Source: Bacteroidota bacterium (lineage in GTDB: Bacteria; Bacteroidota; Bacteroidia; Chitinophagales; BACL12). From it: a DNA stretch of 43,288 nucleotides. The DNA lies in the NCBI GenBank assembly GCA_029571985.1, contig JAKQVC010000249.1, forward strand, positions 1 to 43,288, given 5' to 3'. The notes beneath the pieces were generated by a model, which ran no database searches, was not told the origin of the DNA, and saw only the letters and a list, made by a program, of their open reading frames with translations. The position numbers and the translations under genes are program-made. This document shows, piece after piece, positions 35,248-42,460 of this stretch; position 1 is the first letter of the stretch; every line of letters begins with the position of its first letter.

Positions 35248-36006
35248 ATGACGCACACTGTCAGAGAAGAAAACGGATTCAAATACGTGGAAGAAGGGGA
35301 AGGTGAAGTGCTGATGCTCCTGCACGGACTTTTCGGCGCCCTGAGTAATTTTTATGATATCATAGAGCATTTCCGCGGTTCGCATAAGGTGGTTATTCCT
35401 ATTTTGCCCCTGTATGACCTGCCTTTGGAGGAAACTACTGTAAGCGGCTATGTACAATACGTAGAGCGCTTTGTAGCCTATAAAGGGTATGGAAAAGTAA
35501 TTGTGCTGGGCAATTCCCTCGGCGGACATATTGCCCTGATTTATACCTTGCAAAATCTGGAAAAAGTGAAAGGCGTGGTGCTTACCGGTTCGTCCGGTTT
35601 GTTCGAAAGCGCTATGGGCGACAGCTATCCGAAACGCGGCGATTACGATTATATCAAACGCAAGGCAGAATTGACCTTCTACGACCCGAAACATGCTACG
35701 AAAGAACTCGTAGACGAGCTTTTTGATATCGTAAACGACCGGAATAAAGTTATTCGCGTGCTGGCAACGGCAAAAAGTGCCATCCGCCAGAACCTGGCCG
35801 AGGAAGTAAGTAAGATTACGGCACCAACTTTGCTGATTTGGGGTAAGGATGATACCATAACACCTCCTTTCGTTGGCGAAGAATTCAATAAACTGATACC
35901 GAATTCTAAACTTATTTTCATCGATAAGTGCGGACATGCCCCGATGATGGAACAACCTGAGGAGTTTAATCGTTATCTGGATATATTCCTGAAGGAATTA
36001 CACTGA
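35248..36006 (+). CDS. Alpha/beta hydrolase
   Basis: A 252-residue alpha/beta-fold hydrolase. The oxyanion region HGLFGALSNF, nucleophile Ser90 in LGNSLGGH, the acid in WGKDDTITPP and the His in CGHAPMMEQPEEF are all in place. Substrate unknown. I chose ATG 35248 (MTHTVREENG) and not the ATG at 35179, which would overlap pabA/trpG by 22 nt and lie upstream of the -7 box. It starts a three-gene unit with the CBS protein and nadK, spaced 1-2 nt. Confidence 0.92.
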   Translation: MTHTVREENGFKYVEEGEGEVLMLLHGLFGALSNFYDIIEHFRGSHKVVIPILPLYDLPLEETTVSGYVQYVERFVAYKGYGKVIVLGNSLGGHIALIYTLQNLEKVKGVVLTGSSGLFESAMGDSYPKRGDYDYIKRKAELTFYDPKHATKELVDELFDIVNDRNKVIRVLATAKSAIRQNLAEEVSKITAPTLLIWGKDDTITPPFVGEEFNKLIPNSKLIFIDKCGHAPMMEQPEEFNRYLDIFLKELH

Positions 36007-36007
36007 T

Positions 36008-36673
36008 TTGCTCGCAAAAGATATCATATCGGAAAATATCCCGCCCCTTAAAGTAAAGGACACCGGAACCAAGGCGATAGAATGGATGTACGAATTCAAG
36101 CTCTCGCACCTCCCGCTTGTCGACCAAAAAAAGTATATCGGCCTCGTGAGTGAGGAGGATATTCTTGACTTCAACAATACCAACGAGCAACTCGGCAAAT
36201 TCCTGCGCACCTTGTACAAGCCTTTTGTGCGCGACACCGAACATATTTATGAAGTGCTCAGGGTTGCCGCAACGTTAAAATCTACGGTTATTCCGGTTAT
36301 TGATGCGGAAGAAAAATACCTTGGCCTGATTACGCTGCAAAGTCTGTTATACCACTTTGCAAAAATGAGCAGCATCAGTGAACCCGGCGGCGTGATTATT
36401 GTTGAACTGCAACAAAAAACAGATTACGTACTCAGTGATATTGCCCGTATCGTAGAAGGCAATGATGCCCATATTTTAAGTTTGTATTTTAACCTCGACC
36501 CGGATACCGGTCAGCATACGGTTACCATGAAGGTGGATACCACCGAAGTGAAACATATTGTTGCCACTTTCGAACGATACGAATATCATGTGCGCGCATT
36601 TTTTCAGGAAAGTGATTTGGGTGAAATGCTGAAAGACAGATACGATGCACTCATGAATTTTCTTAATATCTGA
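36008..36673 (+). CDS. CBS domain protein
   Basis: A 221-residue cytosolic protein with a CBS pair (about 1-130), which usually senses adenosine nucleotides, then a ~80-residue domain like an ACT domain (VIIVELQQKTDYVLSDIARIVEGNDAHILS). It begins with a TTG (MLAKDIISENIPPL) 1 nt after the hydrolase stop. An AcuB-like regulator is a loose comparison. The next gene, nadK, follows by 2 nt; I recall CBS protein-nadK pairs in other Bacteroidota, so it may tune NAD(P) metabolism, but this is inference. Confidence 0.85.
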   Translation: MLAKDIISENIPPLKVKDTGTKAIEWMYEFKLSHLPLVDQKKYIGLVSEEDILDFNNTNEQLGKFLRTLYKPFVRDTEHIYEVLRVAATLKSTVIPVIDAEEKYLGLITLQSLLYHFAKMSSISEPGGVIIVELQQKTDYVLSDIARIVEGNDAHILSLYFNLDPDTGQHTVTMKVDTTEVKHIVATFERYEYHVRAFFQESDLGEMLKDRYDALMNFLNI

Positions 36674-36675
36674 TT

Positions 36676-37560
36676 ATGCATATTGCTATTTACGGCCGAC
36701 TCATAAAAAAAGATGCATTGCCTTATGTGCAACAAATGTTTGATGAGTTGTATGCACGAAAAATCAGCAGTTATATTCACGAAGATTATTATCCGCATCT
36801 GATCAATAATATTCAATTCCGCGAGCAACCGGTTTTATTTAATGAACGCAACCTGGATGTCATCGCCAGACTTGATTATATTTTTAGTCTCGGCGGCGAT
36901 GGTACACTGCTCGATACCATGACCATTGTGCGCAATACCAATATTCCGGTAGTAGGCATTAATATCGGGCGACTCGGTTTTTTGGCCAACGTGGGTAAAG
37001 ATGAAATTGTAAGTGTGTTGGATGCGCTGGAAAAGGGCGCTGTTACGCACGACCCGCGCACCTTAATTCATCTCGACTCAAACGTGCCCGGATTATTTGG
37101 TGAAGCACCTTTTGCCCTGAATGAATTTACCATTCACAAAAAAGACAGTTCTGCCATGATTGTAATTCACACGTACATCAATGGCGAATTTCTGATGAGT
37201 TATTGGGCGGATGGATTAATCGTGAGCACACCAACCGGCTCCACCGGCTATTCTTTATCCTGCGGAGGTCCGATTATTTTCCCGGGCTCCGAAAATTTTG
37301 TGATTACACCGGTAGCACCCCATAACCTCAACATACGACCAATTGTGGTGAGCGATAATTCAGTCATCAGTTTCGAGATAGAAGGTCGCTCCGATCATTT
37401 TCTGGTGACACTGGACAGCCGGTATGAGTCGGTTGACAGTTCGATTCAGCTTGCCGTCAGAAAAGAAGACTTCACCGTAACCCTCATACGCCCTAACGAG
37501 CAACATTTTCTCGACACGCTCCGCAACAAACTCAGCTTAGGACTCGATCAGCGGAATTAA
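36676..37560 (+). CDS. nadK: NAD kinase
   Basis: A 294-residue enzyme that phosphorylates NAD to NADP. The GGDGT signature is at residues 73-77 (FSLGGDGTLLDT, catalytic Asp75); NE(F)TIHKKDSSAM and the glycine-rich PTGSTGYSLSCGGPI are both present. Length is normal. Third gene of the unit that begins at 35248. The stop codon is followed 30 nt later by the 7-bp repeat arrays. Confidence 0.95.
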   Translation: MHIAIYGRLIKKDALPYVQQMFDELYARKISSYIHEDYYPHLINNIQFREQPVLFNERNLDVIARLDYIFSLGGDGTLLDTMTIVRNTNIPVVGINIGRLGFLANVGKDEIVSVLDALEKGAVTHDPRTLIHLDSNVPGLFGEAPFALNEFTIHKKDSSAMIVIHTYINGEFLMSYWADGLIVSTPTGSTGYSLSCGGPIIFPGSENFVITPVAPHNLNIRPIVVSDNSVISFEIEGRSDHFLVTLDSRYESVDSSIQLAVRKEDFTVTLIRPNEQHFLDTLRNKLSLGLDQRN

Positions 37561-37591
37561 TAAGCGTTTTTTCTTTCATTTCTTTTTGTTG

Positions 37592-38016
37592 AGGAATGAC
37601 TAAAGAGGAATGAGGAATAAGGAATGAGGAGTTTTGTCTTGAAATGGCGGGTAGTGAGTAGTGAGTAGTGGGTAGTGAGACAAATACAATAAGGCCTACG
37701 GCCATAGAATGCAGCTTTTTCTTATGATAATAAAAACCGAAAGTATAATTTCCTGCTCCACCAAAATCCCAGCATTGTCCCACTACTCACTACCCACTAC
37801 TCACTACCTTTTAATGGAGGAATAAGGAATGAGGAATAAGGAATGAGGAATGAGGAATGAGGAATATGCATAATTACATTCCGCTCTAGCGCATCAGCTA
37901 GAATGTTCGCCACACACACCCTCGACGAAGTCGATTTCCTGCATTGTCTCACTACTCACTACCCACTACTCACTACCTGCTTATAGGAATAAGGAATAAT
38001 GAATAAGGAATGAGGG
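37592..38016. repeat. Composite of inverted 7-bp arrays
   Basis: GGAATGA/GGAATAA arrays lie at about 37592-37635, 37816-37866 and 37984-38016. GTAGTGA/GTAGTGG arrays lie at 37651-37680 (plus) and, inverted, at 37780-37808 and 37951-37977. The first two GTAGTGA arrays face each other around ~100 nt that hold the GGCC-TAC-GGCC hairpin near 37693, so ~28-nt arms could form a large stem. This is the right-hand counterpart of 1-349. No coding sequence was seen between 37561 and 38199. Confidence 0.85.
37877..37950 (-). repeat. Inverted copy of structured element
   Basis: Inverse of the 111-193 element. Two perfect 5-bp hairpins are visible: CTAGC-GCATCA-GCTAG (37886-37901) and TCGAC-GAA-GTCGA (37922-37934). 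The first stem is present only in this copy; the left copies are decayed there. Confidence 0.7.
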
Positions 38017-38033
38017 GTGGTTGTTTAGAACAT

Positions 38034-38172
38034 GGCAAGCTTACGTTTTCTAACTGCTTGAATGTGGCGATTTTTTGGCACTAGATGTTTGACTTCATTG
38101 AACTCGGTACGGAGCGCAACGCTTCATTTAATTACTGAACCGGCAGTTTGCAGGAGGTGCTGTAATAGCCAG
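38034..38172. repeat. attC-like inverted-repeat element A
   Basis: A ~139-nt element whose ends form imperfect inverted repeats: GGC..TTAC..CTGC at the left end and, in reverse, the same TTAC and CTGC boxes at the right end (GCAGGAGGTGCTGTAATAGCC). Length and box order match element B at 38770-38905. It lies just past the stop of the gene at 38200-38763, as an attC site lies behind a cassette gene. Decayed compared with B. Confidence 0.45.
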
Positions 38173-38199
38173 TGTATATTGTGTTGCCTGTGCTTGGTG

Positions 38200-38763
38200 T
38201 TATTTGGTTAGTTGCTTTATTGTTTTGCGATTGTCATTTATCATGACTGCATGGAGATCAGCATCCTTGTAATATTTTTCTTTTATAAAGTGGAAAGTCA
38301 AGCCGAAACAGCAATCACAAGCGCAGTAAGTTCCATAGCCGTAATATATGAGATTGAGTGTTCCGGTGCTGTCAATGGAAATATCGCATAGGAATTCATA
38401 ACAGCAGTTGTCTGTAATATTAATATCAACTGTGAGCGTTGAGTCGGTGCTTTTGATGGAGTTAATTTTGTCCGGGGTCGATTTTTCAAAAGCGTCTGCC
38501 TGACATTCCGATTTGTTGACATCAGCCAAATAAATCCCATAACCTCTTGCGATCATTTGATTGTGTGTTGAAGGCAGGATAGTGGTACCCATTAAAATAT
38601 GCTTAGTCATACCACTTCCAAAAACTACCGTGTCTGTCGAGTAGATCAAAGTATCATCAAAATGATGGTCTTGTCTTATAAAAACAGTATCGGGTGCTTG
38701 TGCGAACCCGACTGTAGAGAATAAGATGGTTGTTATTAGTAGTATGATTTTGTGGTGTGTCAT
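38200..38763 (-). CDS. Cys-rich secreted protein of unknown function
   Basis: A 187-residue protein with a signal peptide (about 1-21, ends FAQA) and a mature part of beta-strand type. Six Cys lie in two clusters, NCCYEFLC and YCACDCCFG, plus one in ECQADAF, suggesting disulphides or metal binding. I recognise no named family. It sits between attC-like elements A and B, so it could be one cassette; its ATG (38763) is 7 nt from element B. Codon use looks more AT-rich than the core genes. Confidence 0.7.
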   Translation of the reverse strand: MTHHKIILLITTILFSTVGFAQAPDTVFIRQDHHFDDTLIYSTDTVVFGSGMTKHILMGTTILPSTHNQMIARGYGIYLADVNKSECQADAFEKSTPDKINSIKSTDSTLTVDINITDNCCYEFLCDISIDSTGTLNLIYYGYGTYCACDCCFGLTFHFIKEKYYKDADLHAVMINDNRKTIKQLTK

Positions 38764-38769
38764 TTTTTT

Positions 38770-38905
38770 GGCTATAACGTTTTGGGTATTGTCGAAGGCG
38801 GGGAGTTTCAGCGCTAATGTTGATTGGAAAACTAATGTTCAGTTATGCACTAAAGTGTCATAGAATTAAGTCTGCCCCAATTTTTGCAATACCTTGTTAT
38901 GGGCT
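38770..38905. repeat. attC-like inverted-repeat element B
   Basis: A 136-nt element. Left end GGC-TATAAC-(GTTTTGG)-GTATTG, right end CAATAC-(CTT)-GTTATG-GGC: the ATAAC and GTATTG boxes pair across the element, with unpaired spacers of different length between them, which is the R-box/L-box layout of integron attC sites. An inner GGCGGGG (left) and TGCCCC (right) extend the pairing. The stop codon of the CPBP gene (38897) lies inside the right end. Confidence 0.6.
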
Positions 38906-39709
38906 GATGTACTTCTCTCGTTCATTTGTCGACAAGTTTTTGGGTTTAAAAATTATGATTGTCAAAATACCCCAAACTGTTATGAGAAACCCCATATAGT
39001 TTACAATATTTTTGTCTGCAAGGTCGGCAGTAAATGCTATGTCAATGGTTGAATGAAAAACTGCACAAATTAAAATGCTTGCTCGTGAAGAGTTGTAAAG
39101 CCAAGTCAATAATACACTTCCTGTCAATAGGCTGAATGTCCAACCACATATACCTGCAAAGTCCATTGAAGTGTAACCAGGCCTATAAAAGAAAAGTGGC
39201 CAATGCCAAACAGCCCAAAAAAGTGTCAAGACTATGCTGGATGTTAATGCGTTAAATTTTTCTTGAAACCTTGGCAGTGCAAAACCACGCCACCCGATTT
39301 CTTCACCGAAGCCAAAAAAGATTATGTTGTAAATAAAAAATGTCAATAAGTTAAATTGTGGAAACTCTTTTGATGTTAAAAGCGCAGAAATATTGATTGG
39401 CGTGTTGTCGACGAAGTAGTTTATAATTGTCGCTATGAATACAAGTAAGAACGGACTCAATAGTGCAATTGTCAAATAAATGAGTGGTCGTACTTGTAAG
39501 CATTTTTTGATTAAATGTTTTACGCCTTCACCTCTTTGATATATCCAAGTTGTCAAGAACGATGCAATTAACGGTCCGAGTCCACCAATTCCGTGATGAT
39601 AGGGTAAGGTCGGTAAATTGGTCAATCCAAATGCATGTCCATACAAAGGAAGCCAGATTGTCCAACTGATTAAGTAAGCAAGTCCGAAATATGTTAGAAG
39701 TTGTTTCAC
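38897..39709 (-). CDS. CPBP family intramembrane metalloprotease
   Basis: A 270-residue membrane protein with about seven hydrophobic segments and the CPBP (CAAX-protease, Rce1-like) active site: Glu136-Glu137-x3-Arg141 in FGFGEEIGWRGF, His169 in FWAVWHWP and the His219-x3-Asp223 pair in VFHSTIDIAF. All expected catalytic residues are present. In bacteria such proteins work in bacteriocin self-immunity or envelope proteolysis; the target here is unknown. The start is GTG (39709). The 3' end overlaps attC-like element B, as in a gene cassette. Confidence 0.88.
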   Translation of the reverse strand: MKQLLTYFGLAYLISWTIWLPLYGHAFGLTNLPTLPYHHGIGGLGPLIASFLTTWIYQRGEGVKHLIKKCLQVRPLIYLTIALLSPFLLVFIATIINYFVDNTPINISALLTSKEFPQFNLLTFFIYNIIFFGFGEEIGWRGFALPRFQEKFNALTSSIVLTLFWAVWHWPLFFYRPGYTSMDFAGICGWTFSLLTGSVLLTWLYNSSRASILICAVFHSTIDIAFTADLADKNIVNYMGFLITVWGILTIIIFKPKNLSTNEREKYISP

Positions 39710-39734
39710 TATCCAGATGTTAATTTGTTAACAC

Positions 39735-39807
39735 TACAGTCTGTTGCACTTGCCCAAAACGTACTTACGCTGGATGTTTGTGCGAGATTTCTAGACACCA
39801 GACTGTA
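39735..39807. repeat. Inverted repeat between CPBP and higA
   Basis: TACAGTCTG (39735-39743) and CAGACTGTA (39799-39807) are perfect 9-bp inverted repeats 55 nt apart. TTGCAC and GTGCGA inside them could add one more stem. It does not show the box order of elements A and B clearly. Confidence 0.55.
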
Positions 39808-39905
39808 ACCCCTGCACAAAAGCCAAATATGTGTACTATAGGTAAATTTAAGCAAGTCACCCTCTTGCCGCCAAATGTGTGTTGCGCATTCGGGATTCTT
39901 TTCTT

Positions 39906-40232
39906 TCAAGTGAGCTTGACAAAGTTGTCTTCTAGCTTTACGTTAAAATTGATTTCTGCTTTTAATGCTCGAAACACTTTGATTATTGTGCCTATAGTCG
40001 CACTGTTAGCACTGCTTTCGAGTTTTGAAATTTGAGCTTTCTGTACCCCAACAAGTCGGCCAAGTTCTTCCTGGGTCAAATTTCTTTCTTGTCTTGCGGC
40101 TTTAATCATTTTACCTAACACGTCCATACGAAGTTCGTATTCGAATTCATCACGCTCTTGTGTTCCTACTTTGCCGATATACTTGTCTTTCATCTGGGCA
40201 AGTGAGTAAGTCTTTAAGTCTTTAGTTGCCAT
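39906..40232 (-). CDS. HigA-type antitoxin (XRE family)
   Basis: A 108-residue DNA-binding antitoxin with a Cro/C1-type helix-turn-helix at about 41-95 (ARQERNLTQEELGRLVGVQ, then QISKLESSANSATIGTIIKV). The extra N-terminal ~38 residues (with VGTQERDEFEYELR) are common in this type of antitoxin. It would neutralise the toxin and repress the operon with it. Its gene lies 4 nt after the toxin gene, in the toxin-first order typical of higBA. Confidence 0.9.
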   Translation of the reverse strand: MATKDLKTYSLAQMKDKYIGKVGTQERDEFEYELRMDVLGKMIKAARQERNLTQEELGRLVGVQKAQISKLESSANSATIGTIIKVFRALKAEINFNVKLEDNFVKLT

Positions 40233-40236
40233 CTGA

Positions 40237-40578
40237 TTACTTGTTTTGTTTCTTGTTAAAATATTTCTCTCTCAGTTTTACTGCCCGGTCAATTTCGTTT
40301 GCCGGTACTTTGTCAACTTTCTTTACAAAACCATGGGTTGCAATAACCAAAGTTTCTTTGTTATCTGTCTTGTCCCAAAATGCAAGAAGTCGGATTTGAA
40401 GTCCTGCGAATTTTGTCCTGAACTCCCAAATATCATTTTTAAGTTTCTTAAAAAGTTTTGGGTCATTTGTCTGTTCAGCAAGATCAATATTGTAAAGGAT
40501 TTTCTTAATTGTCTTATGGTCAAGTTTTGCAATAAACTCGTTCGCTTCTTCTAGAAATTTTGTCTCAAAAAAACGCAT
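40237..40578 (-). CDS. HigB-type toxin (RelE superfamily, Gp49-like)
   Basis: A 113-residue protein matching the phage-derived Gp49-like (PF05973) branch of the RelE/HigB superfamily: FLEEANEFIAKLDHKTIKKIL helix, then KKLKNDIWEFRTKFAGLQIRLLAFW and VIATHGFVKKVDKVP. These toxins are ribosome-dependent mRNA interferases; Arg and Lys residues of the usual active site (RTKF, IRLL, KKVDK) are present. First gene of the operon, with operator and -7 box just upstream. Confidence 0.9.
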   Translation of the reverse strand: MRFFETKFLEEANEFIAKLDHKTIKKILYNIDLAEQTNDPKLFKKLKNDIWEFRTKFAGLQIRLLAFWDKTDNKETLVIATHGFVKKVDKVPANEIDRAVKLREKYFNKKQNK

Positions 40579-40602
40579 TCAATACTGTCTTGTTAAACAT
40601 CA

Positions 40603-40634
40603 CAAATATATATAAAGTTTCCAAAAATAGAAAC
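40603..40634 (-). promoter_or_regulatory. Promoter and operator of the higBA-like operon
   Basis: On the minus strand a perfect -7 TATATTTG (40610-40603) lies 24 nt before the toxin ATG. The perfect inverted repeat GTTTC-N8-GAAAC (arms 40617-40621 and 40630-40634) lies just upstream; its distal arm reads TTTC where a -33 TTTG is expected at the proper 19-nt spacing. A repressor bound there would block the polymerase, as with HigA autorepression. Confidence 0.65.
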
Positions 40635-41140
40635 ATTTTATTCGCGATTGAATTTTGGTGCCGGTTTTCGGGGTTAGGGCATAACTTATATATGGTCGGA
40701 AAAAAAAGCCACTATCTATCCAAATTCAGCTATTTATGCGCAATACATGTTAAAGGTGCTTCGCCTTAATTTTGGCCGGATTCTGTGACTTCCATTGTGT
40801 TTTCCTCCTGTTTTGGATATAGCCATTCTAACGCGCCGCTACTTATTCCCATTTACGGAAAACCGCTATTCTGTTAATGTCACAAAATTTGATGTGAAAA
40901 TAGACTGAAATGGTTTATTGACTAATATTTCAGCCTATGCGTAGGTGATTTTATAGATTATAACCCTGTCACAAATCTCATTTATTTCACAACTTTTTCG
41001 ACAGACCAAGTTAGTGTGCGTAGCCATGGATGCAATATGAAACGCAATGTACCTAGATATTTTATCAGCCCTTTCAATAGTCGTGCAAACCTGGCAATTC
41101 GGGTTTGTAATTGAATTGCGCTAGCTCTCAAAGCTTAAAA
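40635..41140. other. Gene-free stretch between two TA-like operons
   Basis: About 500 nt with no convincing coding sequence. A hairpin-prone repeat CTGAAAT-N15-ATTTCAG lies at 40905-40933, and AAGG-TGCTTCG-CCTT at 40753-40767. No tRNA-like sequence or attachment site was recognised. Confidence 0.5.
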
Positions 41141-41146
41141 TTTCTT

Positions 41147-41186
41147 ATTTCGCGTATTGCGAAATGCGAAAATTCTTGTATCTTTG
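41147..41186 (+). promoter_or_regulatory. Promoter with overlapping operator-like inverted repeat
   Basis: A textbook promoter: -33 TTG (41157-41159), 19-nt spacer and perfect -7 TATCTTTG (41179-41186). The perfect inverted repeat ATTTCGC-N5-GCGAAAT (41147-41165) covers the -33 element, and a third half-site GCGAAAAT follows at 41166-41173. A dimeric regulator bound here would block transcription, so autorepression is likely. Confidence 0.8.
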
Positions 41187-41190
41187 TACT

Positions 41191-41715
41191 ATGAGAAAGC
41201 ACAATGGAATGCGGCCACAAGACATCGCGATTTTATTAAAAATCTGCAGTGGGAATAATGCCAATTGGCAACTTGTTCCACTGTCTAATGCACTGCATAT
41301 CAGCATTTCTGAAATATCAGAGTCGTTAAATCGCAGTCGCCTTGCTCATTTGGTCGACTATAATAAAAAGAAAGTCAGCCGGCAAAATCTCCTGGAATTC
41401 TTAGAGCATGGCGTGCAGTATGTTTTCCCGCAAGCGCCCGGTGCGATTGTCAGGGGTATGCCAACAGCACATTCGCATCCATCGATGAAACAACTGTTCA
41501 TTAGCGAAGTCGATTATGTTTGGCCAGACGCTAAAGGAACACACATGGGTATGCTGATAGAGCCCCTTTACCCTAAACAGACGGAGGCCATACAGGAAGA
41601 TCCACTTTTCTATGAATTGCTTGCGCTTGTCGACATCATTAGAGTGGGTAAGGTGAGGGAAGTAAAATATGCAGTTGCCGAATTAAAGAAGCATTTAAAT
41701 GAACCATCACATTAA
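41191..41715 (+). CDS. Winged-helix regulator, putative antitoxin
   Basis: A 174-residue protein (168 from the Met at 41209). The N-terminal ~60 residues are a winged-helix DNA-binding domain (recognition region HISISEISESLNRSRLAHLV). The rest is a conserved region I remember from other genomes as a family of unknown function (YVFPQAPGAIVRGMPTAHS, VWPDAKGTHMGM, PLYP, ELLALVDIIRVGKVRE). An in-frame ATG at 41164 is excluded since the -7 box lies inside it; 41191 begins 4 nt after the box, so the mRNA may be leaderless. It overlaps the nucleotidyltransferase gene by 17 nt. It is probably the autoregulating antitoxin of the pair. Confidence 0.8.
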   Translation: MRKHNGMRPQDIAILLKICSGNNANWQLVPLSNALHISISEISESLNRSRLAHLVDYNKKKVSRQNLLEFLEHGVQYVFPQAPGAIVRGMPTAHSHPSMKQLFISEVDYVWPDAKGTHMGMLIEPLYPKQTEAIQEDPLFYELLALVDIIRVGKVREVKYAVAELKKHLNEPSH

Positions 41716-42379
41716 CATCCTTAGAATAAAGGCGGTTGCTCGCGCTTTAGAAAATCTCCAAACTAAAATTGTTTTTGTTGGTGGGGCGACAATTTCGCTC
41801 TATCCAGGCAGGCCGGTGTTTGAAGTAAGGCCAACTGACGATATTGATGTTATAATTGAGATTCTTAATTATTCCGATCGATCAGAACTGGAGCGCAAGT
41901 TGGGGGAACTTGGATTTACGCATGATATAGAATCTGGAATAATTTGTCGATATAAAATTCAAGGGATTATCGTTGATATAATGCCAACCGATGACCCCAC
42001 AATTGGCTTTAAAAATAAATGGTATCCTGAAGGATTTGATCATGCTATCGACTATGACATAGATGAGGTTACGGCAATCAAAATACTTAGTCCTGCTTAT
42101 TTTATTGCGACCAAAATTGAAGCCCACAAGGGTCGGGGCAAGAACGACGGCAGAACAAGTCAAGATTTTGAAGACATTGTCTTTATCTTAGAAAATAGAG
42201 AATCCATCTGGGATGAAATGAATAGTGCAAGCGTGAATTTGAAAAATTACCTAAAAGAAGAATTCCGCAAGTTGTACGAAAATCAGCATTTGTTCGAATG
42301 GATTGACTGTCATGTCGAGCGTGGTTCGCCGCCAGCTACATACCACATTATGGAGCAAATTGAGAAATTCATCTCATGA
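41699..42379 (+). CDS. AbiEii-like nucleotidyltransferase, putative toxin
   Basis: A 226-residue nucleotidyltransferase of the AbiEii/AbiGii (MenT-like) type. The active site looks complete: VGG (27-29), D48-I-D50 in RPTDDIDVII, a third acid Asp93 in IVDIMPTD, and the C-terminal KIEAHKGRGKND...DFEDIVFIL block (139-164) with Lys and two Asp. AbiEii-type toxins transfer nucleotides to RNA, such as tRNA 3' ends, and AbiE acts in phage abortive infection. The ATG at 41699 lies 17 nt before the regulator stop in another frame, so translation is coupled. No other partner is near. Confidence 0.85.
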   Translation: MNHHINILRIKAVARALENLQTKIVFVGGATISLYPGRPVFEVRPTDDIDVIIEILNYSDRSELERKLGELGFTHDIESGIICRYKIQGIIVDIMPTDDPTIGFKNKWYPEGFDHAIDYDIDEVTAIKILSPAYFIATKIEAHKGRGKNDGRTSQDFEDIVFILENRESIWDEMNSASVNLKNYLKEEFRKLYENQHLFEWIDCHVERGSPPATYHIMEQIEKFIS

Positions 42380-42460
42380 AGAAACATCACGAATTGTTTG
42401 TAACCGCTGTACGATAGCGCCTTTCCCGTAAAATCTATTTATATTATTAATTTGGATTTC

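Noticed and set aside
41164-41190. Upstream start of the winged-helix gene
   Set aside because: The -7 element (41179-41186) lies inside these codons, so they cannot be in the mRNA from this promoter.
41699-41715. Programmed frameshift fusing the two genes
   Set aside because: The overlap has a clean ATG for the second gene and no slippery heptamer; ordinary overlapping starts explain it.
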